A stretch of DNA of 64,000 nucleotides from Martinezella tropici (GTDB lineage: Bacteria; Pseudomonadota; Alphaproteobacteria; Rhizobiales; Rhizobiaceae), in NCBI RefSeq assembly GCF_003287875.1, contig NZ_QMKK01000046.1, positions 248,001-312,000 on the forward strand. Reading direction: 5' to 3'. Each line of letters opens with the position of its first letter. The stretch's first letter is position 1. The notes under the pieces were generated by a model. It worked only from the letters and a program-made list of their open reading frames with translations. It was not told where the DNA came from and ran no database searches. The position numbers and the translations under genes are program-made. Below, piece by piece: positions 51,590 through 58,926 of the stretch.

Positions 51590-52914
51590 TCCGCCCGCTT
51601 CTTCAGTCCCATGGCCAGGAAGATGCCGCGAAACAGCAGGAAGGCGTTCATGGCCATCCACAGGCCGTGATTGCCAAGCGTCGGCACGAAGACGGCGAGC
51701 GCCATGAGATAGCCGCCGAACGATAGCAGCATCTTGTTGCGCATCTCGCGCGACCATGTGGCGCCGATAAAGACCCCATCCATCAGGAAGGCGAGCGCGC
51801 CGGTCAAGCCGGTAATCGCTGCCCAGGGCAGATAGGTCTCCGCAGCGAGGCGCACGTCTTCGGAAGTTGTCAGCAGGCGGATCAGTGCCGGTCCGACGGT
51901 GAAGAAGAAGATGGCGGCGGCAAGCGCCAGACCGAAGGACCAGAGCCCGGTCAGCTTCAGCCCGCGCTCGAAGGCCGGACGGTAGTTCGCGCCGATCGAG
52001 CGGCCGGTGATCTGCTCGGCTGCGTTTGCGAGCCCGTCGAGATAATAGCCCGACAGCAGAAAGAAGTTCATCAGCACCGCATTGGCTGCCAGCATGACGG
52101 CGCCGAAGCTGTTGCCGATACGCGTCATCAGCGTGAAGGCGGCAATCAGCACGAAGGTGCGGATCAGGATATCGCGGTTGAGCGCGAAAAGCTGCGTGAG
52201 CTTTGTGCGCGAGAGCAGCTCCGCGCGCGGCGGGCGTTCCTCGCCGGCAAAGCTGCGCAGCACGATGAAAAGCCCGAGCAGCATGCCGCTCGCCTCGCCG
52301 ATCAGGGTACCCCAGGCCACACCCGCCACACCCCAGCCCAGATAGAGCCCGAGCAGGATGGCGAGCATGATGTTGACGCCGTTGATAACGGTCTGCAGCA
52401 AGAGCCCGACGCGGCCCTGGCCGCGGCCGAGCACGAAACCGAGCAGCGCGTAATTGGCAAGCGCTGCCGGTCCCGACAGCATGCGGATGGAGAAATAGGT
52501 GCGCGTCGCATCGGCAATGCCGCCTTGCGGCCCCATCAGCTTGATGCCGAGCCAGAGCAGCAGCGGCGAAAGAATGACGATCAGGATGCCGCAGCCGAGC
52601 GCTGAGATCAGGGCACGCCAGAAGACAGCCTGCTGCTCGTGCCGGTCGTGGCGCCCATAGGCCTGAGCGGTGAGACCCGTCGTGGAAGCGCGCAGGAAGT
52701 TGAAGCTGGCAAAGAGGAGGTCGAACAGCACGGCGCCGATGGCGAGCCCCGCCAATGCATCCGGCTCTCCGAGATGGCCGACGACAGCCGTGTCGACGAG
52801 ACCGAGCAGGGGCGTCGTCATGAAGCCCAGCGTCATCGGAATAGCGATCGACAGCACCAGCCGATGCGTTACGTCGAAGGGCAGGACCCTTACGCTCCTC
52901 TGCTGAATATCCAT
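51565..52914 (-). CDS. MATE family efflux pump (DinF-like)
   Basis: A 449-aa membrane protein with about twelve helices in two halves, typical MATE length. Seen are IAIPMTLGFMTTPLLGLVDTAVVGHLG in the first half and FVLIAAFTLMTRIGNSFGAVMLAANAVLMNFF at the start of the second. It exports cations or drugs driven by H+ or Na+; the substrate is unknown. The start ATG 52914 is supported by the membrane start. Its last 25 bases overlap pyrD head to tail in opposite directions. Confidence 0.9.
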   Translation of the reverse strand: MDIQQRSVRVLPFDVTHRLVLSIAIPMTLGFMTTPLLGLVDTAVVGHLGEPDALAGLAIGAVLFDLLFASFNFLRASTTGLTAQAYGRHDRHEQQAVFWRALISALGCGILIVILSPLLLWLGIKLMGPQGGIADATRTYFSIRMLSGPAALANYALLGFVLGRGQGRVGLLLQTVINGVNIMLAILLGLYLGWGVAGVAWGTLIGEASGMLLGLFIVLRSFAGEERPPRAELLSRTKLTQLFALNRDILIRTFVLIAAFTLMTRIGNSFGAVMLAANAVLMNFFLLSGYYLDGLANAAEQITGRSIGANYRPAFERGLKLTGLWSFGLALAAAIFFFTVGPALIRLLTTSEDVRLAAETYLPWAAITGLTGALAFLMDGVFIGATWSREMRNKMLLSFGGYLMALAVFVPTLGNHGLWMAMNAFLLFRGIFLAMGLKKRADQTFRFAQ

Positions 52915-52930
52915 GTCGCCTCACGCCTCA

Positions 52931-53434
52931 TCAGTTCGAGGACAGCACCATGGACCAATAGGGCCTGTCACCGGAAGAGGGAGCATAGGCAAGAGCGACG
53001 CCAAGGCCGTCATATTTGCCGAGCATGTTGTGCAAATGCTTCGGCGAATTGATCCAGGCCGTCACCGCGGCGCTCACGTCGCGCTGGCCCTCGGCAATGT
53101 TCTCGGCCGCCGGCAGCTTGACGCCGCTTGCCTTGACGCGCTTGCCGAAATCGTCGCCGATGCCGATCAGGTGCTCCATCTTGCCGGCATTGGCCATGCG
53201 CCGCGCCTGATAGACGGCGGCGGTGCTGGCGGCGGTATCGATCTTCAACGGCGGCAGGCCATTCTTGGCGCGCAGCGCATTGACGAGCGGCAAGGCAGAG
53301 GCGGTTTCGTCGCTGGCCGGAATATTGGAAACGCGGGCTGGCGGCGTGGCGCAGCTTGCGACGGATGCGGTGAGCGCAAGAGCGGCGAGGCGCAGCGCAT
53401 CGCGGCGCGTGCAGGTCAGTGTCTGGGAGGTCAT
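52931..53434 (-). CDS. CAP/SCP-domain lipoprotein
   Basis: A 167-aa protein. The N-terminal part (TRRDALRLAALALTASVASC) looks like a lipoprotein signal with the Cys at ~28 and also carries a twin-arginine-like pair. The CAP domain (~45-167) has LVNALRAKNGLPPL, AENIAEG, WINSPKHLHNML and GVALAY. The family occurs in secreted bacterial proteins of unknown role. It follows the DUF6460 gene by one base, so both share a transcript. Confidence 0.87.
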   Translation of the reverse strand: MTSQTLTCTRRDALRLAALALTASVASCATPPARVSNIPASDETASALPLVNALRAKNGLPPLKIDTAASTAAVYQARRMANAGKMEHLIGIGDDFGKRVKASGVKLPAAENIAEGQRDVSAAVTAWINSPKHLHNMLGKYDGLGVALAYAPSSGDRPYWSMVLSSN

Positions 53435-53435
53435 G

Positions 53436-53702
53436 TCAGCGGCGGTAGTTGAACAAACGAAGTATGATGAAGATGGGAATGACGATGGATGCGCCGAGCA
53501 GCACATAATCGCCGAATTCGCCAAGCGCAGCGAAACCGCTGTGCCAGAGATCGAGCAGGAAGCGGCGGACGCCATAGAGGAAATCGAGCGGTCGCCAGCC
53601 GAAGAACTTCATCACGAAGCCGACGACGAGCGACACGATGATGAGCTTCACCAGCGTGCGGCCGGGCGAGTCCCCAAGGAATCTGTTCACCTGATCGGAC
53701 AT
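53436..53702 (-). CDS. DUF6460-type small membrane protein
   Basis: An 88-aa protein with two hydrophobic helices (TLVKLIIVSLVVGFVMKFFG and YVLLGASIVIPIFIILRLF), starting MSDQVNRFLGDSPGRT. I assign it to the alphaproteobacterial DUF6460-type family by its start and helix pattern. GGAGA precedes ATG 53702. The stop is one base before the start of the CAP-domain gene, so expression is coupled. Confidence 0.75.
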   Translation of the reverse strand: MSDQVNRFLGDSPGRTLVKLIIVSLVVGFVMKFFGWRPLDFLYGVRRFLLDLWHSGFAALGEFGDYVLLGASIVIPIFIILRLFNYRR

Positions 53703-53859
53703 GCAGACGTCTCCATGATGGCAGTCGGTGGTGCCTGAGATAGGGCCGGGGCCTGCGACTCGCAAGCACTTTTGCCGGGCGCGCGCCTCAAACAAGCCTC
53801 TGCCTGAAATAGGACTTGAGTTTTTTTGTGGCCGCGTTCAAAGGCGAGCGTCTAACAGG

Positions 53860-54813
53860 ATGAAACCGATGCTGCCGAGCCAGCTTTCCTCCGGCGATGT
53901 CATTGCCGACCGCCGTGCCGACTATGCGAAGATGCTTGCCGAGAGCGGCGAGCCGGCGAGTGCCGCCGAGCTGATGGAGCAGGCGCTGGAGCTGGTGCCA
54001 CGCTGGGCGGCGGGCTGGTTCACGCTCGCGACCTATCGTGAGAAGACCGGCGATGCATCCGGTGCCATCGCGGCGCTGAACGAAGTGCTGGTGCTTGATG
54101 AGGGCGACGTCTTCGGCGCCCGCCTCAAGCTTGCGGTTCTCGGCGGCGCCGATGTGCCGGACCGGCCGCCGAGCCTCTATGTCGAACGATTATTTGATGA
54201 CTATGCCGATCGCTTCGAAACCTCGCTGGTCGAGAAGCTCGGCTATAGCGTGCCCGGCAAGCTGGCGGCGTTGATTGCCGGAACGGCCGATATCTCGAAA
54301 CATTTCCGTCTCGCCGTCGATCTCGGCTGCGGCACGGGCCTGCTCGGGCCGGAAATCCGCGCCCGCGTCGATCGGCTGGAAGGCTACGATCTGTCGAACG
54401 GCATGCTCGCCAAAGCAGCGGAAAAGCATGTCTACAATCATCTTGGCCAGGCCGATCTGTCGCTGGAGCCGGATCTGTCAGGCGTTTTCGATGCCGAGTT
54501 TGAAGCCGGCCGCGCCGATCTGATCACCGCTGCCGATGTGCTGATGTATCTCGGCAATCTGCAAGGCGTGATGGCGATCGTCCGCAGGCTCGCGGCCGAT
54601 GGCGCCGTCTTCGCCTTTTCGGTCGAGGATGCGGAGCAGCCGGACGGCTATGTGCTGCGCGATTCCCTGCGGTTTGCCCATTCGGAAGCCTATGTCAGGC
54701 AGATTTTGGCCGCTCACGGCTTTACGGTGCTGGATCTCGTCCGCAGCGTCATTCGCATGGATGGCGGAAAACCGGTCCACGGCATTCTGTTCATTACTCG
54801 GAAATCGGCCTGA
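53860..54813 (+). CDS. TPR-containing class I methyltransferase
   Basis: A 317-aa protein with an N-terminal TPR part (~20-90, LMEQALELVPRWAAGWFTLATYREKTGD) and a class I SAM-dependent methyltransferase domain from ~145, with motif I AVDLGCGTGLLGPEI and ITAADVLMYLG. The build matches predicted rhizobial TPR methyltransferases; the substrate is unknown. ATG 53860 follows CAGG. It stands alone between convergent neighbours. Confidence 0.87.
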   Translation: MKPMLPSQLSSGDVIADRRADYAKMLAESGEPASAAELMEQALELVPRWAAGWFTLATYREKTGDASGAIAALNEVLVLDEGDVFGARLKLAVLGGADVPDRPPSLYVERLFDDYADRFETSLVEKLGYSVPGKLAALIAGTADISKHFRLAVDLGCGTGLLGPEIRARVDRLEGYDLSNGMLAKAAEKHVYNHLGQADLSLEPDLSGVFDAEFEAGRADLITAADVLMYLGNLQGVMAIVRRLAADGAVFAFSVEDAEQPDGYVLRDSLRFAHSEAYVRQILAAHGFTVLDLVRSVIRMDGGKPVHGILFITRKSA

Positions 54814-54921
54814 TGATTTCGAATCTTGCGAATTTGAAATAGGTCAGCATTGCTTACGTATTTTCGCTTGATTGTCGCCTGAGATTTCAGCAAAAAAGCC
54901 TTGAAACCCAGGGGAAATCAC

Positions 54922-55557
54922 ATGGCAAACGCAAAGAGCGCATTTGGTATCTGGAATACGTCCGCGACCCGGCATTCGTGGATCGAGGATGTTCAGGGCA
55001 TCATCTCCGGCAGCCTGATTTCCTCGCTCGGGCTGTTCTGCCTTTCAAGCGCCGGCCTTCTGACCGGCAGCACCGCCGGCATCGCTTTCCTGCTGCATTA
55101 CGCGATCGGCGTGAATTTCGGCCTGGCCTTCTTTGTGGTCAATCTGCCGTTCTTCTATCTGTCTCTGAAGCAGCTCGGCCCGGTCTTCACCGTCAAGACC
55201 TTCATCGCCATCGCGCTGACCTCGCTGCTGACCAACCTGCAGCCGCTGCTTTTCGATGTCGCGCATATCAACGCGCTCTGGTCGGCGGTGCTCGGCGGCA
55301 TTCTGCTCGGCTTCGGGCTGCTCGCGCTCTATCGCCATCGGGCAAGCCTCGGCGGCGTCGGCATTCTGGGGATTTACCTGCAGGAACATTTCGGCATCAG
55401 GGCAGGGCTGGTGCAGCTTGCGATCGACCTATGCGTGCTCGCAGTCGCTTTTGCGGTGACCACGCCCTTTGTGGTCATCTGCTCGGTGATCGGCGCAATC
55501 GCGCTCAACCTCTTCGTCGCGATCAATCATCGCTCGGATCGCTATATAGCGCTGTAA
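54922..55557 (+). CDS. YitT family membrane protein
   Basis: A 211-aa integral membrane protein with five to six helices. Family motifs: GIISGSLISSLGLFCLSSAGLLTGSTAGIAFLLHY at the start and a C-terminal Gly-rich loop (HRASLGGVGILGIYLQ). Function is unknown, transport is assumed. ATG 54922 follows GGGGA. It converges with gstI. Confidence 0.85.
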   Translation: MANAKSAFGIWNTSATRHSWIEDVQGIISGSLISSLGLFCLSSAGLLTGSTAGIAFLLHYAIGVNFGLAFFVVNLPFFYLSLKQLGPVFTVKTFIAIALTSLLTNLQPLLFDVAHINALWSAVLGGILLGFGLLALYRHRASLGGVGILGIYLQEHFGIRAGLVQLAIDLCVLAVAFAVTTPFVVICSVIGAIALNLFVAINHRSDRYIAL

Positions 55558-55566
55558 AGCTGAAGC

Positions 55567-55758
55567 CTATTGCTTGCGGGTCTCGTCGGATTCGACGATC
55601 GCGGCTTCGTGATACCAGCTGTCGAATGCGGCCGTCGCAATAGACGGGCCGATATCCGGAGTGAGGTTCACCTTCGGACGCTGGCTGAGCGCCGTGGGGC
55701 GTGCCGTGACGGGAAACTGATAGATCTTTGCGGTTTCGTGCCGAGTACCGATTGCCAT
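55567..55758 (-). CDS. gstI: GstI, small inhibitor of glnII expression (DUF2735)
   Basis: A 63-aa protein beginning MAIGTRHETAKIYQFPVTAR, the DUF2735 pattern. In Rhizobium leguminosarum a 63-aa product, GstI, encoded divergently upstream of glnII, lowers glutamine synthetase II synthesis at the translational level. Length, strand and position here agree. GGGAGAG precedes ATG 55758. Its own promoter lies in the shared 446-base gap and is expected to respond to nitrogen status; no clear site was seen for it. Confidence 0.85.
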   Translation of the reverse strand: MAIGTRHETAKIYQFPVTARPTALSQRPKVNLTPDIGPSIATAAFDSWYHEAAIVESDETRKQ

Positions 55759-56092
55759 TCGTTGTCTCTCCCTTTTTGGTGTTCAAGCGGGCGCGCTTCA
55801 AGAGACAGCTCATATATAGCAAAGCCGAAGGCAAATATCACCATTCCGCTTAAAAAAAATGCTAAATGATGAAATTATAGGCAATTAGAAGATGAGGCGG
55901 TGAATGCCGTTTCTTTGATCTGCCGATTTTACAATCCGTTTAGGGGGCGGGCCGAGCCTGCGACATTTTGGCAGCTCGAATGGAGCCACGGCGGTGATTT
56001 GAAAAGAATCCGATGTTTGGCATCGGGAAATCTTGCCCGAATATGGCTGAATCATAAAAAACTCGCCTGACGAGCCGGGTGTCGATGCGATC

Positions 56093-56108
56093 TGGCACGG
56101 CACATGCA
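56093..56108 (+). promoter_or_regulatory. Sigma-54 promoter of glnII
   Basis: TGGCAC-N6-TGCA with the invariant GG (56094-56095) and GC (56106-56107) ten bases apart, 96 bases before the glnII start. This fits NtrC-dependent transcription known for glnII. The rest of the 446-base gstI-glnII gap has AT-rich sequence but no NtrC site that I can call with confidence. Confidence 0.8.
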
Positions 56109-56204
56109 TCTCTCTTGGCAGCCGTTCGTAGTGAGGAATTTTCCGGCGGGCGCGCCGGGCCAAGTTTTTCCTACTTCGCCTGATTAACTGTTATGAGGTG
56201 CGTA

Positions 56205-57245
56205 ATGACGAAATATAAGCTCGAGTACATCTGGCTCGACGGGTACACCCCGGTACCGAACCTGCGCGGTAAAACGCAGATCAAGGAATTCGACGCATTT
56301 CCGACGCTCGAGCAGCTTCCGCTTTGGGGCTTCGATGGTTCGTCGACGATGCAGGCCGAAGGCCGCAGCTCTGACTGCGTGCTGAAGCCCGTCGCTATCT
56401 ATCCGGACCCGGCCCGCACGAACGGCGCTCTCGTCATGTGCGAAGTCATGATGCCCGATGGCGTCACACCGCACGAGTCCAACAGCCGCGCGACCATCCT
56501 CGACGATGAAGACGCATGGTTCGGTTTCGAGCAGGAATACTTCTTCTACAAGGACGGCCGTCCGCTCGGCTTCCCGGAATCCGGCTACCCGGCTCCGCAG
56601 GGTCCCTACTACACCGGCGTCGGCTACAAGAACGTCGGCGATGTCGCCCGCGAAATCGTTGAAGAACACCTCGACCTCTGCCTCGAAGCCGGCATCAACC
56701 ACGAAGGCATCAACGCCGAAGTGGCCAAGGGCCAGTGGGAATTCCAGATTTTCGGTAAGGGCTCCAAGAAGGCAGCCGACCAGATCTGGATGGCACGCTA
56801 CCTGCTGCTGCGTCTGTGCGAAAAGTATGGCATCGACATCGAGTTCCACTGCAAGCCGCTCGGCGATACCGACTGGAACGGTTCGGGCATGCATTGCAAC
56901 TTCTCGACCAAGTTCATGCGCGAAGTCGGCGGCAAGGCCTATTTCGAAGCGCTGATGGCTCAGTTCGACAAGAACCTCGAAGCCCACATCGCTGTCTACG
57001 GCCCGGACAACCACATGCGTCTGACCGGCAAGCACGAGACGGCACCGTGGAACAAGTTCTCCTACGGCGTTGCCGACCGTGGCGCCTCGATCCGCGTTCC
57101 GCACTCGTTCATCAAGAACGACTACAAGGGCTACCTCGAAGATCGTCGCCCGAACTCGCAAGGCGACCCCTACCAGATCGCTTCGCAGGTCCTGAAGACC
57201 ATCTCGGAAGTTCCGACGGCTGGCTTCGGCTCGGTCGCTGCCTGA
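56205..57245 (+). CDS. glnII: Glutamine synthetase II (GlnII, eukaryote-type)
   Basis: A 346-aa GSII, shorter than GSI (~470 aa) and lacking an adenylylation loop. The N-terminal beta-grasp part has YIWLDGYTPVPNLRGKT and LWGFDGSSTMQAEG; the catalytic part has FGFEQEYFF, AGINHEGINAEVAKGQWEFQ, NGSGMHCNFST and the C-terminal RxASIRVP. ATG 56205 has GAGG six bases upstream; an ATG at 56193 lacks it. Makes glutamine under nitrogen limitation; controlled by sigma-54 and by GstI. Confidence 0.95.
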   Translation: MTKYKLEYIWLDGYTPVPNLRGKTQIKEFDAFPTLEQLPLWGFDGSSTMQAEGRSSDCVLKPVAIYPDPARTNGALVMCEVMMPDGVTPHESNSRATILDDEDAWFGFEQEYFFYKDGRPLGFPESGYPAPQGPYYTGVGYKNVGDVAREIVEEHLDLCLEAGINHEGINAEVAKGQWEFQIFGKGSKKAADQIWMARYLLLRLCEKYGIDIEFHCKPLGDTDWNGSGMHCNFSTKFMREVGGKAYFEALMAQFDKNLEAHIAVYGPDNHMRLTGKHETAPWNKFSYGVADRGASIRVPHSFIKNDYKGYLEDRRPNSQGDPYQIASQVLKTISEVPTAGFGSVAA

Positions 57246-57252
57246 TAGGTTT

Positions 57253-57315
57253 CATGCTTGGCTTGCCAAGCATGGGACAACCAATAATGACGCGGGGCTT
57301 CGGCTCCGCGTTTTT
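57253..57315 (+). terminator. Terminator after glnII
   Basis: Two hairpins follow the stop: a perfect CATGCTTGGC/GCCAAGCATG stem (57253-57274) and a GC-rich CGCGGGGC-TTCG-GCTCCGCG stem (57291-57310) with five T after it. The second is a strong intrinsic terminator. Confidence 0.85.
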
Positions 57316-57383
57316 CGTTTTGGGGTTATCAAATGGCAGTCACCGCGCAGCGTCTCTTAGGCCCCACTGCCAACCCCATACAT

Positions 57384-57550
57384 CGTCATCCTCGGGCTTG
57401 ACCCGAGGATCCAAGCACAAGCTGCTGACTACATGAGAGGGGTTTGGTGTGCGTCGCATCAGGGAATGCGCTCCCGCCGGCGCTCGCTCCCGGCGTTTTT
57501 GAGCCGACCTGCCTGTGCCTGGATCCTCGGGTCAAGCCCGAGGATGACGG
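57384..57550. repeat. RIME-like element, copy 1
   Basis: A ~167-base element with inverted ends: the left end CGTCATCCTCGGGCTTGACC (from 57384) and the right end is its complement (to 57550). Each end is itself a palindrome around TTGACC/GGTCAA. A second element with the same ends but unrelated middle lies at 58728-58881. No gene lies in the 57246-57598 gap. Confidence 0.85.
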
Positions 57551-57598
57551 AGTTCAAGGGGAGCATTCAGGCAGACAGCACGCTCAGAAAAACCAGAC

Positions 57599-58060
57599 TT
57601 AAGCAGCCTTGCTTGCCGCATCCACCGGATGCTGCGAGCGGAAGCCGACGGCGAGGCGGTTCCAGATATTGATCGTGCCGATCGCCACCGTGATCTTGAC
57701 GATCTCTTCTTCGCTGAAATGCTGCTTCAGCGGTTCGAAATCGGCATCCGGAATGCCGGTCTGGGCGATCTTGGTGACGGAATCAACCCAGCGGAGCAGG
57801 GCACGCTCGCTGTCGTCATAAACAGGCGATTCCCACCAGACGCACATCAGGTTGATCCACTGTTCGCTCAGGCCATCGTGGCGGGCTTCCTTCGAGTGCA
57901 TGTCGACGCAATAGGCGCAGCCGTTGATCTGCGAGGCGCGGAGCTTGATCAGGTGGATGAAGCGGCGCTCGAGGCCGCTGCTCTGGACGAAGTTTTCCAG
58001 CGCGACGACAGCCTTGTAGGAATCGGGAGAGGCTTTGGCGAAGTTGAAACGCGGATGCAT
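57599..58060 (-). CDS. AhpD-like carboxymuconolactone decarboxylase family protein
   Basis: A 153-aa protein of the alkylhydroperoxidase AhpD/CMD family. The redox motif is C48-AY-C51 followed by His55 (INGCAYCVDMHSKEAR), as in peroxidase members. It likely reduces peroxides or chlorinated or nitrogen oxide stressors; the electron donor is unknown. It lies downstream of the Rrf2 gene on the same strand after 30 bases, so the regulator and enzyme share a transcript. Confidence 0.9.
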   Translation of the reverse strand: MHPRFNFAKASPDSYKAVVALENFVQSSGLERRFIHLIKLRASQINGCAYCVDMHSKEARHDGLSEQWINLMCVWWESPVYDDSERALLRWVDSVTKIAQTGIPDADFEPLKQHFSEEEIVKITVAIGTINIWNRLAVGFRSQHPVDAASKAA

Positions 58061-58090
58061 GGGTCTTCTCCTTGGGTTTGAATTTGAGGT

Positions 58091-58594
58091 TCAGTTTTTG
58101 GTCCTGCGTTCATGCAGCTCGAGAAAGGCGCAGCCTCTCGCAGCGATGCCGCCATCCGTGTCCGTCTGCCTGAGGTCGATCAGCACGTCGGCGATGCTCG
58201 TTTTGGCCAGCTCGGCCCTATAGACGCGCTCGGCCGCCAGCATGGCGGCGTTGATGCCGCAGGGCTTGGCGAAGTAGCGCCCTTCCAGCGGGTTCGGGCC
58301 GCGCTGGCGGATTTCCGCGCAGCGGAAGGCTGGTGCGGGGCCTTCTGCCGCCAGCACGATATCGAGAAGGGTGATCTCCTCCGGCTTGCGCGCCAGCCGA
58401 TAGCCACCCTTCGGCCCCGGCACGGTATCGAGAATGCCGGCGCCCGAAAGCGCCTGCAGATGCTTCAGAAGATAGCTGACCGAAACGCCATGAAATTCGG
58501 CAAGCGCCGCAGCCGAAAGCACACCGCCATCGGACAATCCCGCCAGCATGGCAACGCAATGGATCGATTGTTCGACGCCGTCCCCGAGCTTCAT
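58091..58594 (-). CDS. Rrf2 family redox-type transcriptional regulator
   Basis: A 167-aa Rrf2 regulator. The winged helix (SAAALAEFHGVSVSYLLKHL, then TVPGPKGGYRLARKP) is complete. Cys92 and Cys112 (FRCAEIRQRGP, KPCGI) are the positions used by other family members to sense redox state or hold an Fe-S cluster, though a third Cys is not in the usual cluster pattern. ATG 58594 is chosen because AAAGG is seven bases upstream. It probably controls the adjacent AhpD-like gene. Confidence 0.87.
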   Translation of the reverse strand: MKLGDGVEQSIHCVAMLAGLSDGGVLSAAALAEFHGVSVSYLLKHLQALSGAGILDTVPGPKGGYRLARKPEEITLLDIVLAAEGPAPAFRCAEIRQRGPNPLEGRYFAKPCGINAAMLAAERVYRAELAKTSIADVLIDLRQTDTDGGIAARGCAFLELHERRTKN

Positions 58595-58727
58595 TTTCGT
58601 GCCTTTCAAATCATGGATATTTTTTATCTACGATTATGATGGGAGTCAAGTAGGGAATGCGACAGAGTTGTTACTGGGCGAATGAGCGCGAAATGCGTGT
58701 TTATGAATGTTGCCTACAAAAAGGCAC

Positions 58728-58881
58728 CGTCATCCTCGGGCTTGACCCGAGGATCTACGCCCAAGCCTAGTAATCATGGGCTGTGGCCGACGAGGGGATA
58801 TCGATCATTGCCTTTGAGAGATTTAGGCACCAATCGGAAGTGCTTGTGTCTGGATCCTCGGGTCAAGCCCGAGGATGACGG
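58728..58881. repeat. RIME-like element, copy 2
   Basis: Ends identical to copy 1 (57384-57550): left CGTCATCCTCGGGCTTGACC, right its complement (to 58881), with an unrelated ~95-base middle. It lies between the Rrf2 gene and the helicase gene, so the AhpD/Rrf2 pair is flanked by both copies. Confidence 0.85.
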
Positions 58882-58926
58882 CGTGTGGGGAAATCAATGG
58901 GCCTAAGGCGGCCTTGGTAAAAGAAC

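Noticed and set aside
58682..58906. Short plus-strand frame with SSGLTRGS text
   Set aside because: It is the translation of the palindromic RIME-like element, a common false gene call in rhizobia.
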